DNA from: Hyphomicrobiales bacterium
GTDB lineage: Bacteria > Pseudomonadota > Alphaproteobacteria > Rhizobiales > Rhizobiaceae
DNA: 64,000 bases
Reading direction: 5' to 3'
Assembly (NCBI GenBank): GCA_021775455.1
Contig: JAJFHU010000023.1
Coordinates: forward strand, 114,600-178,599
Shown piece by piece: positions 7,054-16,158 of the stretch (positions are counted from its first letter, which is position 1; every line of letters starts with the position of its first letter). The notes under the pieces were generated by a model. That model worked only from the letters and a program-made list of their open reading frames with translations. It did not search any database and was not told where the DNA came from. The translations under genes were made by a program, and so were the position numbers.

Positions 7054-9888
7054 ATGCCAACCAGAAACCTCAATCTAGAACGCTTCATTGATATAAAATC
7101 AATCCGCCAATCACTGACGGACCTGACTGCTGCCACAAATGGCGATGGCAGTTCCCCTGCAATTCGGTTGGAAGTTCTAAACACCCTGAAACAGACTTCG
7201 ACTGACGGGCGCGATCTGGCAGAGAAATTACTAAATGAAGACGGTGACGGAACAGCGTGCGCGCGCAGACTATCGCATCTTCACGACGAGCTTATCCGTG
7301 TAATCTACGATTTTGCGGTAAAGCATGTGTACCGTAGCGCAAACGCTTCAGCGGCCGAACAGATTGCGGTAACGGCAGTTGGTGGGTACGGGCGTGGCAC
7401 GCTCGCTCCCGGTTCTGATATCGATTTACTGTTTCTGCTTCCCTACAAGCAAACTGCCTGGAGCGAGCAAGTTATCGAATACATGCTCTACATGCTTTGG
7501 GACATGGGGTTCAAGGTGGGTCATGCGACAAGAAATATTGATGAGTGCATCCGGTATTCAAAAGAAGACATGACAATAAGAACGTCCATTTTGGAGGTTC
7601 GATTTATTCACGGAACCCAATCACTCTACGATGAGCTTGCGATGCGATTTTCCAGGGAAATCGTAAAAGGAAGCGCGCGCGAGTTCATTGCTGCAAAGCT
7701 CACCGAGCGAGATCAAAGACACAAGCGTTCCGGCGAATCCCGTTATCGCGTTGAGCCCAATATCAAGGACGGAAAGGGTGGCCTGCGAGATCTTCACACG
7801 CTTTTCTGGATTGGAAAATATTTTTACAACATCGCCCGTTCCAGGGATCTTGTTGCGGCCGGTATGTTTTCAATTCGCGAGTACAAACGGTTTCGGCGTG
7901 CTGAACGGTTCCTGTGGACGATACGATGTCATCTGCATTTTCTGGCCGGTAAAACCGAAGAACGGTTGCTGTTTGACTATCAACGCGAACTTGCAGATCG
8001 CCTTAATTATTCCAGCCATGGAGCGCTCAAAAGTGTTGAGCGTTTCATGAAGCATTATTTTCTCGTGGCCAAGGAAGTCGGTGATCTGACACTGATCGCC
8101 TGCGCTAAGCTGGAAGAACGGGAAGCAAAGGCTGTCCACGATCTTAATGGCTTTTTGCGATCTTTTACCCGCCGACAGCGTCGCATTAAGGGTACGGGTA
8201 ATTTTGTCAATGACCGCGGACGCATCAATGTGGCGAACCGGGATGTATTTAACAACGACCCGGTCAACATGATGCGTCTGTTCAAGTTCGCTGATGAAAC
8301 CGGTTTGGATTTTCACCCTGAAGCAATGGAACTCCTGTCAAAATCCCTCAATCTTGTTCGCCCGGAGTTACGCAGGAACCCTGAGATGAACAAGCTTTTT
8401 ATGGACGTACTAATCAGTCGTAACGGCCCGGAAAGATTGTTGCGCAGAATGAACGAATCCGGATTGCTTGGGAAGTTCATGCCACTCTTTGGCAAGATAG
8501 TGGCGATGATGCAGTTTAACATGTACCACCACTATACAGTCGACGAACACCTTTTGCGCACTGTTGGAGCGCTGGCAGATATTGAAACTGGAAAACTGAA
8601 ACATGAGCACCCGCTGGCATCCGGACTCATCGCCAATATCAAGGACAGACGGGCGCTTTATCTGGCTGTACTGCTTCATGATGTTGCCAAGGGACGCAAG
8701 GAAGACCATTCCATTGCAGGTGCGCGATTTGCAAAGCAACTTTGCCCGCGACTTGGTTTGGATGAGGAACAAACAGAACTGGTATCCTGGCTAATCCGCG
8801 AACACTTGACCATGAATACGGTTGCCCAAAGCCGGGACCTTGCTGATCGCAAAACCATTCAGGATTTTGCCGAGGTGGTACAGACCGTGGATAGGATGCG
8901 ATATCTGGTTATACTCACCGTCTGCGATATACGGGCAGTTGGGCCAGAAGTCTGGAATGGATGGAAAGGGCAACTGCTTAGAAACCTATATCAGGAAACG
9001 GAGTTGTTTCTGACAGGCGGGTTTTCTGCCACACCGCAGAAAGCTCGCGCCGATCAGTTGCGGGATGAACTTTCTGGCGCTCTTGAGGGATGGGATGACA
9101 AAGATAAGAACCACATTCTGTCGTTGCCTTATTCCGCCTATTTCCTGTCTACTGATTTTGAAACCCAGATCCATCACATGAATTTCTTGCGTGATGTTGA
9201 GCATCAGAATTTGAAACTCGCCACCAGTGTGAAAACCAACAAGTTTGAGGATATTACTGAAATATCGGTGATTGCACCTGATCATGCTCGATTGTTGTCG
9301 GCCATTACGGGTGCTTGTTCTGCGGCCGGTGGCAACATTGTAGATGCAAAGATTCATACAACGTCAGATGGAAGGGCGCTTGATACGTTGTACATAAATC
9401 GCCAGCATGTTGAAGATGAAGATGAATTGCGTCGTGCCGCTCGCATTGCCCATACAATTGAGGACGTATTGACCGGCAAAGCACGCCTCAATGAGCTTTC
9501 GTCACAAACATTGTTTGCAAAGCGAAAACACACCGCTTTTTCGGTTTCGCCGAAGGTCAATGTAAACAATGACTTTTCCAATACATTTTCAGTCATCGAA
9601 ATTGAGTGTCTGGATCGCCCGGGTCTACTGTCAGAGGTTACTGGCGTACTTGCTGATCTAAAATTGGACATAGGTTCAGCACATGTGATGACATTCGGTG
9701 AAAAAGTTCAGGACAATTTTTATGTCAGGGATATGGTAGGTCGGAAAATTGTGAGTAAAAACCGGATAGAAAAGATAAAAGAGGCTCTGTTGAAGGTTAT
9801 GGCGCCATCCGATAATGACGTGCCGCCGGATTTGGTGAAATTGAAGAAAGATAGCTCTACACGGATCTCCCCGGTGATTGCCCAATGA
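7054..9888 (+). CDS. glnD: PII uridylyltransferase/uridylyl-removing enzyme GlnD
   Basis: At 944 residues this is full-length GlnD. The nucleotidyltransferase motif GGYGRGTLAPGSDIDLLF lies near residue 110, the HD phosphohydrolase motif LLHDVAKGRKEDHS near 540, and two ACT domains occupy the C terminus (about 730-810 and 845-920). GlnD uridylylates PII proteins when glutamine is low and removes UMP when it is high, so it is the primary nitrogen sensor. It ends with an ATGA overlap with murJ, an association usual in Rhizobiales. Nothing looks truncated. Confidence 0.96.
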   Translation: MPTRNLNLERFIDIKSIRQSLTDLTAATNGDGSSPAIRLEVLNTLKQTSTDGRDLAEKLLNEDGDGTACARRLSHLHDELIRVIYDFAVKHVYRSANASAAEQIAVTAVGGYGRGTLAPGSDIDLLFLLPYKQTAWSEQVIEYMLYMLWDMGFKVGHATRNIDECIRYSKEDMTIRTSILEVRFIHGTQSLYDELAMRFSREIVKGSAREFIAAKLTERDQRHKRSGESRYRVEPNIKDGKGGLRDLHTLFWIGKYFYNIARSRDLVAAGMFSIREYKRFRRAERFLWTIRCHLHFLAGKTEERLLFDYQRELADRLNYSSHGALKSVERFMKHYFLVAKEVGDLTLIACAKLEEREAKAVHDLNGFLRSFTRRQRRIKGTGNFVNDRGRINVANRDVFNNDPVNMMRLFKFADETGLDFHPEAMELLSKSLNLVRPELRRNPEMNKLFMDVLISRNGPERLLRRMNESGLLGKFMPLFGKIVAMMQFNMYHHYTVDEHLLRTVGALADIETGKLKHEHPLASGLIANIKDRRALYLAVLLHDVAKGRKEDHSIAGARFAKQLCPRLGLDEEQTELVSWLIREHLTMNTVAQSRDLADRKTIQDFAEVVQTVDRMRYLVILTVCDIRAVGPEVWNGWKGQLLRNLYQETELFLTGGFSATPQKARADQLRDELSGALEGWDDKDKNHILSLPYSAYFLSTDFETQIHHMNFLRDVEHQNLKLATSVKTNKFEDITEISVIAPDHARLLSAITGACSAAGGNIVDAKIHTTSDGRALDTLYINRQHVEDEDELRRAARIAHTIEDVLTGKARLNELSSQTLFAKRKHTAFSVSPKVNVNNDFSNTFSVIEIECLDRPGLLSEVTGVLADLKLDIGSAHVMTFGEKVQDNFYVRDMVGRKIVSKNRIEKIKEALLKVMAPSDNDVPPDLVKLKKDSSTRISPVIAQ

Positions 9889-11441
9889 GTTTGTTTTCCA
9901 AGTTTGCCAGTGTTGGAAGCGCGACCATGGCCAGTCGGCTGTTGGGTTTTGTCCGCGAGGCTTTGATAGCGGCACTGCTCGGTGCCGGACCGGTCGCAGA
10001 TGCATTTTACGCTGCTTTTCGGTTCCCAAATCTGTTTCGTAGATTGTTTGCAGAAGGCGCGTTCAATGCTGCATTTATTCCGCTTTTTGCAAAGGAACTT
10101 GAATCCGGTGGCCGAGCATCCGCGCGTCAGTTTGCAGAACAAATTCTCTCGGTCCTCCTGTTGGCGCTGCTAATATTGTCCGCATTGGCAATGATCTTCA
10201 TGCCGTTTTTGGTAGGCACAGTCATTGCACCCAAATTCGCGAGTAATCCGGACAAGTTTGACCTTACGATTCTGCTAACCCGGATTATGTTCCCGTATCT
10301 GGCTGCAATGTCGGTCGTGGCCATGCTTTCCGGTATCCTGAATGCGTTCAGGCGGTATTTTCTGGCAGCGCTGGCACCTGTTGTACTCAACGCAGTTCTG
10401 GTTGCAGTTCTGCTGTTTGCGCAGTTTCAGGGAACAGATGACCGGAATTTGGGTATATTGATGGCTTGGGCGGTCGCTTTTTCTGGTCTGTTGCAAGTCG
10501 GCTTGCTCGTATTCGGTGTGCTGCAACAAGGATTTCCGGTCACAATCAAAGTGCCTCGCGTTTCTCCGTCGGTTAAAAGGGTGCTTGTGCTGGCCGTTCC
10601 TACAGCGCTTGCAAATGGCATTACACAGATCAACCTGCTTGTAAGCCAAATCATTGCATCTGCTGAGGCAGGCGCAATTGCAGTCATGAATTATGCAGAT
10701 CGACTGGTGCAATTGCCACTTGGTGTTATCGCGATTTCAATAGGTGTTGTTTTGCTGCCGGAACTTTCCAGGACGCTTGCCGCCGAAGATCACGAAGGAG
10801 CACATCTCCTGCAAAACCGAAGTGTGGAATTCGGATTGGGATTGACCATTCCGGCGGCAGTCGGCCTGTTCATGATTCCGCTTCCACTGGTTGCACTTGT
10901 TTACGAAAGGGGTGCTTTTCTGCGGGAAACAAGTGAGGTTACTGCAATGGTACTTGCTGCATTCTCAATCGGGCTTCCGGCATTCGTCTTAATCAAGGTA
11001 TTTCAACCGGCATTTTATGCACGCGAAGACATGAAAACCCCCATGTGGTTTTCCGGTGTAAACGCGGTTTTGAACATAGTACTCGCAATAATCTTGTTTC
11101 CGCGCTTCGGCGTTGTTGGTCTCGGCATTGCAACGAGTGCCGCTGGCTGGGTAAATGCATTATTGTTGGCAGGAACTCTTTATAAAAGAGGTCTCTTCAA
11201 GCCGACAGGTAAAACGGTTCGAAATATCATGATGATCTGCAGCTCAAGCACTGCGATGGCGGCCCTTCTGTATGTTGGCGATCTCTATTTCCTTGAAGCG
11301 CTATTAAATGAAGGGTTGATAATCCGGATAGCTTCAGTGTTGGGTATGGTTGCGATTGCAGCTTCCACCTATTTTGCCCTTGTTGTTGCATCCGGAGCAA
11401 TTACCAAAAACCAGTTGCGCCAGATGATAAAGCGCAAGTGA
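9885..11441 (+). CDS. murJ: Lipid II flippase MurJ (MviN)
   Basis: A 518-residue polytopic membrane protein with about 14 hydrophobic helices. The start MSLFSKFASVGSATMASRLLGFVREALIAALLG is the family's opening, with the Arg residues that line the MurJ cavity, and PNLFRRLFAEGAFNAAFIPLF follows. MurJ flips lipid II across the inner membrane for peptidoglycan synthesis. The start codon overlaps the glnD stop by 4 nt, implying translational coupling of nitrogen sensing and cell-wall genes in one transcript. Confidence 0.95.
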   Translation: MSLFSKFASVGSATMASRLLGFVREALIAALLGAGPVADAFYAAFRFPNLFRRLFAEGAFNAAFIPLFAKELESGGRASARQFAEQILSVLLLALLILSALAMIFMPFLVGTVIAPKFASNPDKFDLTILLTRIMFPYLAAMSVVAMLSGILNAFRRYFLAALAPVVLNAVLVAVLLFAQFQGTDDRNLGILMAWAVAFSGLLQVGLLVFGVLQQGFPVTIKVPRVSPSVKRVLVLAVPTALANGITQINLLVSQIIASAEAGAIAVMNYADRLVQLPLGVIAISIGVVLLPELSRTLAAEDHEGAHLLQNRSVEFGLGLTIPAAVGLFMIPLPLVALVYERGAFLRETSEVTAMVLAAFSIGLPAFVLIKVFQPAFYAREDMKTPMWFSGVNAVLNIVLAIILFPRFGVVGLGIATSAAGWVNALLLAGTLYKRGLFKPTGKTVRNIMMICSSSTAMAALLYVGDLYFLEALLNEGLIIRIASVLGMVAIAASTYFALVVASGAITKNQLRQMIKRK

Positions 11442-11446
11442 TTCGG

Positions 11447-12103
11447 CTATGGTTTTTCCAGTATGGCTACATTGTTTTCCAGTAGATGGATTTTCCAGTC
11501 ATAAAGTTCTGCAATAAATTCAAATGTTTTTTCGCGATAGAACACCACATGGGTAAGTTCCCGATGATAGTGCCAGGAGGCAAACTTGTCCCGATCCGGT
11601 GCAAAACTGGTCATGATACCCAACCATCCCCCTGGGTTTAGTAGCTCATTGAGCCGTTCAAACTCTCCAGCCGGATTGTAAAAGTGCTCGGCAACTTCGG
11701 TACAAGTAATGAATTCATACGTTTGCTGAAGGGCGATTGTATCTGGTTCAAAGTATGGGTCGTACAGAGACACATCATGCCCTGCTTGCTCAAGCATTGC
11801 GGCAAGTGCCGCACCGGGACCGCACCCATAGTCCAGTCCTTTTGAAGTCGGTGGCAATCTCCTTGTAAACGGAGTGGCAAGGCGGGACAGGAATTTTCGA
11901 TATTCCGGGTCGTTTGGTTCGTTTTGGTGGTAGTTGTAATGTGACAGTTCCGTTTCTGGGTTTGGTCGATGGTTGGGGTGCAAGAAATAAAGTTCACAGT
12001 TCAGGCATTCATGAAATGAACGCTTATTTTGTCTAAAAAAATGTGAGCCGACATTTGATCCGCATAACGGGCAATTGGTTTCGGCAGATGTTGTGGTTTT
12101 CAT
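11447..12103 (-). CDS. Zinc-ribbon class I SAM-dependent methyltransferase
   Basis: A 218-residue protein that opens with a treble-clef/zinc-ribbon (CPLCGSN then CLNCELYF) and continues with a Rossmann methyltransferase fold, motif I being GLDYGCGPGAALAAMLEQAG. Motif II (SLYDPYFEPD) and a post-motif segment with EVAEHFYNP follow. Proteins with this two-part layout are often small-molecule or sugar/lipid methyltransferases; the substrate is unknown. The frame runs on to 12202 but ATG 12103 directly precedes the zinc-ribbon and is preferred. It is convergent with murJ (5 nt between stops) and divergent from trpS. Confidence 0.75.
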   Translation of the reverse strand: MKTTTSAETNCPLCGSNVGSHFFRQNKRSFHECLNCELYFLHPNHRPNPETELSHYNYHQNEPNDPEYRKFLSRLATPFTRRLPPTSKGLDYGCGPGAALAAMLEQAGHDVSLYDPYFEPDTIALQQTYEFITCTEVAEHFYNPAGEFERLNELLNPGGWLGIMTSFAPDRDKFASWHYHRELTHVVFYREKTFEFIAELYDWKIHLLENNVAILEKP

Positions 12104-12221
12104 ATCTTGTCGATCTCGATCAAGGTTCTGGTAGATAGCCAGATTCAATCGCTTTCCCCTTGCCTGAAACGTTCTCCTCCGCCATAACGCGCCACAAATC
12201 AATTCAATTGGGCAAAATAAT

Positions 12222-13259
12222 ATGGGTCAACCAACCAATCGGGTCTTTTCTGGAGTGCAACCAACCGGAAATCTTCATCTTGGCAACTATTTGGGCGCAA
12301 TTCGAAAATTTGTTACCCTGCAAGATAGCCATGAATGTATTTATTGCGTGGTCGATTTGCATGCCGTCACCGCCGACCTGGTACAAAAGGATTTGAAAAG
12401 TCAGACACGGGAGATTGCTGCTGCATTCATTGCTTCGGGAATTGATCCGGAAAAGCACATTGTCTTCAATCAAAGCCAGGTACGCGAACATTCGGAGCTC
12501 GCATGGTTGTTTAATTGCGTGGCCAGGATGGGGTGGTTGCGCCGGATGACGCAATTCAAGGAAAAGGCGGGAAAGAACAGTGAAGAAGCTTCAGTCGGCC
12601 TGTTCACTTATCCGAATTTGATGGCGGCTGACATTTTGCTGTACCGTGCGACCCATGTGCCGGTGGGAGATGACCAAAAACAGCATCTTGAACTGACCCG
12701 CGACATTGCCACCAAGTTTAACAATGATTTTAAAGAGCGGATTGCCGAATTTGGCCATGGGGAAGAATATTTTCCAATCACCGAACCGATCATTGATGGT
12801 CCGGCCACCCGTGTTATGTCATTGCGGGATGGTTCACGGAAGATGTCAAAATCGGAACCATCAGACATGTCACGCATAAACTTGACCGACAGTGCCGATG
12901 ACATTGCAAAAAAGATCAGAAAGGCACGAACTGATTCCGAGCCATTGCCTGAATCTGTAGAGGATTTGAAGGGCCGTGCCGAAGCAGAAAATCTCGTCGG
13001 AATTTATGCAGCACTTGCAGATGAAAGCCCCGGTTCGGTAGTCAGGCAGTTTGCCGGCAAGCAGTTTGGAGAGTTCAAGCCAGCCCTTGCAGAATTGGCC
13101 GTTGAAAAACTTTCACCGATTAATCAAGAGATGAAACGCTTGTTGGATGATCCCGCAGCGATGGACAAAATATTGGCTAATGGTGCGGATAGGGCCCGTG
13201 AAATTGCTTCGGTTACGATGCGCGAAGTACGTGAAATCTTTGGCTTTTTGGGTGACTAG
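12222..13259 (+). CDS. trpS: Tryptophanyl-tRNA synthetase
   Basis: A 345-residue class I aminoacyl-tRNA synthetase. The HIGH-like motif is GNLHLGNY near residue 18 and the KMSKS motif is KMSKSEPSD near residue 208. It attaches tryptophan to tRNA-Trp in the cytoplasm. Length and motif spacing match bacterial TrpS. It begins the plus-strand run trpS-uspA-nfu-tsaB typical of Rhizobiales chromosomes. No leader peptide or T-box is visible in the short upstream gap. Confidence 0.97.
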   Translation: MGQPTNRVFSGVQPTGNLHLGNYLGAIRKFVTLQDSHECIYCVVDLHAVTADLVQKDLKSQTREIAAAFIASGIDPEKHIVFNQSQVREHSELAWLFNCVARMGWLRRMTQFKEKAGKNSEEASVGLFTYPNLMAADILLYRATHVPVGDDQKQHLELTRDIATKFNNDFKERIAEFGHGEEYFPITEPIIDGPATRVMSLRDGSRKMSKSEPSDMSRINLTDSADDIAKKIRKARTDSEPLPESVEDLKGRAEAENLVGIYAALADESPGSVVRQFAGKQFGEFKPALAELAVEKLSPINQEMKRLLDDPAAMDKILANGADRAREIASVTMREVREIFGFLGD

Positions 13260-13326
13260 GCAACAATTCCTTAAATTTCGGCAGATTTTGGTTGTTTAAC
13301 CTTTCGGCAACTGGCTAAATGAAATT

Positions 13327-13818
13327 ATGGTAAGTAAGCGGCGAATACATGAAAAAGGCCACAAGCGCAAGTTTCTCGCGGTGATCGATGACAGTCCTGA
13401 ATGCGACCGAGCGGTTCTCTACGCTGGGTGCCGGGCTGCACATTCAAATGGTGGATTGACCCTTTTGTATGTGAGTACTCCAGGCGATTTTCAACACTGG
13501 ATTGGCGTTGAAGAGATCATGAAAGCCGAAAAACGGGAGGCAGGCGAAGCGCAGCTTGAGAAGTTTTCTCAGTTTATTCGCGAACACGCCAACATAGATC
13601 CGGAACTGGTATTTCGTGAAGGTACTACAGTCGAAGAGATTTCCGGTTTGATCGAAGAAGATCAGGATATCGCTTTGTTGGTACTGGCGGCAGGTGATAG
13701 TTCTGAAGGGCCTGGCCCACTGGTTTCCTCATTGAGTCGCGCTGGTGAATCTTTTTCAATTCCGGTCGTTGTCGTGCCAAGTGATATGGGCTTTGATGAC
13801 ATTGAGAACGTAACCTGA
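13327..13818 (+). CDS. Universal stress protein (UspA family)
   Basis: A 163-residue UspA-fold protein: the first strand FLAVIDDSPECDRAVLYA with the nucleotide-contacting Asp, a central helix region, and a C-terminal segment LLVLAAG followed by GPGPLVSSLSRAGESFSIPVVVVP, which replaces the usual G-x2-G-x9-G(S/T) ATP loop. Usp proteins act in stress tolerance, mostly as ATP- or cyclic-nucleotide-binding regulators. The family in this position, between trpS and nfu, is conserved in Rhizobiales. A specific role cannot be given. Confidence 0.85.
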   Translation: MVSKRRIHEKGHKRKFLAVIDDSPECDRAVLYAGCRAAHSNGGLTLLYVSTPGDFQHWIGVEEIMKAEKREAGEAQLEKFSQFIREHANIDPELVFREGTTVEEISGLIEEDQDIALLVLAAGDSSEGPGPLVSSLSRAGESFSIPVVVVPSDMGFDDIENVT

Positions 13819-13905
13819 CTATGAAATTGAGTATGGTTGCTTCTTGATTACCAGAAGTTTCATACCTATTTTTAGATTAATGCACTCGAAAATGGATCCG
13901 GACAG

Positions 13906-14481
13906 ATGTTTATCCAAACCGAAGCAACTCCAAATCCTGCAACCCTGAAATTTCTTCCAGGGCGAACTGTACTGGAAAGCGGTTCGATGGATTTTCGTTC
14001 TCAAGATGAAGCGGAAGTTTCACCGCTTGCCTCACAACTGTTCAGAATTCCCGGCGTAGTTGGTGTATTTCTTGGTCATGATTTCGTTTCTGTTACCCGT
14101 GAAGGTGATGCCGAAAAGGGATATGACTGGCAACATTTGAAGCCCGCCATTCTTGGCACCATCATGGAACATTTCGTGACTGGTAAACCGGTAATGGAAA
14201 CGCAAGCTTCCATGGGAATTGATGAAGACGACGAGTTTTTTGAAGATGCTGATGTGGAGATAGTCAACACCATCAAGGAACTGCTTGATACAAGAGTACG
14301 TCCGGCAGTCGCCCAGGATGGCGGGGACATAACGTTCAGGGGTTTTCGTGATGGTATCGTATACCTTCATATGCGCGGCGCGTGTGCAGGTTGTCCTTCA
14401 TCAACCATTACCTTGAAACACGGTATCCAGAACTTGCTCCAGCATTTCATTCCCGAAGTGCAGGAGGTAGAGCCTGTTTAG
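13906..14481 (+). CDS. NfuA-type Fe-S cluster carrier
   Basis: A 191-residue two-domain protein. The N-terminal Nfu_N domain begins MFIQTEATPNPATLKFLPG; the C-terminal NifU-like domain has the cluster-binding C-x2-C in RGACAGCPSSTITLKHG. Such proteins hold a bridging 4Fe-4S cluster and deliver it to client enzymes. An acidic linker (DEDDEFFEDAD) separates the domains. Client enzymes in this window include the radical-SAM proteins MiaB and HemW. tsaB starts 3 nt after the stop, so the two are co-transcribed. Confidence 0.93.
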   Translation: MFIQTEATPNPATLKFLPGRTVLESGSMDFRSQDEAEVSPLASQLFRIPGVVGVFLGHDFVSVTREGDAEKGYDWQHLKPAILGTIMEHFVTGKPVMETQASMGIDEDDEFFEDADVEIVNTIKELLDTRVRPAVAQDGGDITFRGFRDGIVYLHMRGACAGCPSSTITLKHGIQNLLQHFIPEVQEVEPV

Positions 14482-14484
14482 GCC

Positions 14485-15162
14485 GTGAAACTCCTCGCGA
14501 TTGATACGTCGGCAAATTTGTGTGCAGCGTGCATCTACGATGTAGACACTGACAATGTACTCGCATCAGAAACACGTGACATCGGGCGCGGGCATGCGGA
14601 AGTGTTGATGGAGCTGATCGAAGGCGTTCTAAACAGTTCATATACTTCATACGCGGAACTATCCAAAATTGCTGTTACTTGTGGGCCAGGCAGTTTTGCC
14701 GGTGTTCGGGTAGGACTGGCAACCGTTCGTGGGCTAAGACTTGCGCTGAACATTCCTGCGGTATCCATGAGTACTCTTGATGGCCTGGCCCAGGTTGCAA
14801 AAGACGATGTTGTGCCAATCCAGATTCTTAGCATGATTGATGCGGGGCGGGGCGAGGCCTATTACCAGTTCTTTCAAGCGGATGGAAAAAGTTCCAATTG
14901 CCAACCACAGGTTGCCGCTTACGAAACCATTGCGGGCATCATTGGTGATTCAACAATCAAACTGTGTGGTTCTGCCAGTGATCAGGTTAATCAATTGCTG
15001 GAGCAGCCCTTGCCGGTTTCCCACCGATTAACTGCTGTTCCTGTTGAAATACTCGCTCAATCGGCAGCAAAGGGTAGTCTGGAAGACACTGCCCTGGATC
15101 CCGTTTACGTACGTCCACCAGATGCAAAACCGCAAACAGGATTTGCCGTGCCAAGGGTCTGA
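14485..15162 (+). CDS. tsaB: tRNA t6A modification protein TsaB
   Basis: A 225-residue protein of the ASKHA fold. It begins (GTG start) MKLLAIDTSANLCAACIYD and has CGPGSFAGVRVGLATVRGLRLALNIP, the TsaB signature. TsaB is the scaffold partner of TsaD and TsaE in making N6-threonylcarbamoyladenosine at position 37 of ANN-decoding tRNAs. The GTG start lies 3 nt after the nfu stop, with the purine-rich CAGGAGG of the nfu 3' end about 18 nt upstream. rimI follows with 1 nt between stop and start, the typical tsaB-rimI pair. Confidence 0.93.
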   Translation: MKLLAIDTSANLCAACIYDVDTDNVLASETRDIGRGHAEVLMELIEGVLNSSYTSYAELSKIAVTCGPGSFAGVRVGLATVRGLRLALNIPAVSMSTLDGLAQVAKDDVVPIQILSMIDAGRGEAYYQFFQADGKSSNCQPQVAAYETIAGIIGDSTIKLCGSASDQVNQLLEQPLPVSHRLTAVPVEILAQSAAKGSLEDTALDPVYVRPPDAKPQTGFAVPRV

Positions 15163-15163
15163 T

Positions 15164-15694
15164 ATGTTCAGGGATTTCTCAAGATTGCTGAAAAATGCCT
15201 TATGGCGCCGGTCTTCAGCCAAAGAGTTGGTCATTGAAGATTTGAAGGATGGTGACGTAGAAAGAATCTCGGACATTCACAGGGTGAGTTTTGTCCGTGG
15301 TTGGTCCGATGGTGAAATAGAGAAAATGTTGGCGGCTCCTGGCTATTTTTGCCTTGTGGCTCGCACTCATGGAAATTCAACCAAAACACTAAAGGGCTTT
15401 GTCATCGTGCGTGGAGTTCTGGATGAGGCTGAAGTCATTACTATAGCGGTAAAACCTGCAGCGCGCCGCCGCCAAATCGCCCGTCGCCTGATGGAAGCTT
15501 CAATTCGTCGCTTATTGAGTGATCGATACAAAACATTCTTTCTAGAAGTTGCCGCTGGCAACAAACCTGCTCGAACTCTCTATGAAAATCTGGGATTTAA
15601 GGTAGTTTCGGATCGCAAAGGTTATTACCAAACAACGCCCGAAGCCGATGAAGATCTTTCCAATGCGCTTGTCATGCGCCTTGATCTTGGATAG
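15164..15694 (+). CDS. rimI: Ribosomal protein S18 N-acetyltransferase-like GNAT (RimI)
   Basis: A 176-residue GNAT acetyltransferase. The acetyl-CoA loop is seen as VKPAARRRQIARRLMEASI (a variant of R/Q-x2-G-x-G/A in which glycines are replaced), followed by FLEVAAGNKPARTLYENLGFKVVSDRKGYY, the RimI substrate-side signature. RimI acetylates the N terminus of S18. Homologues usually carry RRxGIGxxL; the RRRQIARRL sequence here is atypical. It starts 1 nt after tsaB; the longer frame back to 15044 lies within tsaB. Confidence 0.85.
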   Translation: MFRDFSRLLKNALWRRSSAKELVIEDLKDGDVERISDIHRVSFVRGWSDGEIEKMLAAPGYFCLVARTHGNSTKTLKGFVIVRGVLDEAEVITIAVKPAARRRQIARRLMEASIRRLLSDRYKTFFLEVAAGNKPARTLYENLGFKVVSDRKGYYQTTPEADEDLSNALVMRLDLG

Positions 15695-15730
15695 ATCAGG
15701 GCCACCAATTGTCCAAACCGGAATTATGAT

Positions 15731-16153
15731 ATGTCTGTTGTAGATCGTTGCGCAAATATTGGGCTCCGCATGACCGAGCAACGCAAGGTCATTGCGAAGG
15801 TGTTGGAACAGGCGGAAGATCATCCGGACGTGGAAGACTTGTATAATCGGGCGTCGAAAATTGATGAGCGAATATCCATCGCCACAGTTTACCGGACTGT
15901 GAAATTATTGGAAGAAACCGGAATTATTGATCGCCATGAATTTGGTGACGGTCGGTCGCGTTATGAACTGGCACCGGAAGATCACCACGATCATCTGATA
16001 GATCTGAAGTCAGGTGATGTGATCGAGTTTACCAGTGATGAAATTGAACATTTGCAGGAAAAAATTGCCAGGGATCATGGATACCGTTTGGTTGGGCACC
16101 GATTGGAGTTGTATGGGGTACCTTTAAAAGAAACGCCCGACAACGGGTCCTGA
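15731..16153 (+). CDS. Fur/Mur-type metal-dependent repressor
   Basis: A 140-residue Fur-family regulator. The winged helix has LRMTEQRKVIAKVLEQ and the recognition region SIATVYRTVKLLEETGII; metal ligands are in HEFGDGRSRYE and PEDHHDHLIDL. It lacks the C-terminal Cys pairs that carry structural zinc in many Fur proteins. In Rhizobiales the Fur homologue at this locus between rimI and plsC is generally the manganese regulator Mur, with Irr taking over iron control. That assignment is inference from the family and context; a classical Fur role is the alternative. Confidence 0.88.
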   Translation: MSVVDRCANIGLRMTEQRKVIAKVLEQAEDHPDVEDLYNRASKIDERISIATVYRTVKLLEETGIIDRHEFGDGRSRYELAPEDHHDHLIDLKSGDVIEFTSDEIEHLQEKIARDHGYRLVGHRLELYGVPLKETPDNGS

Positions 16154-16158
16154 GGTAA

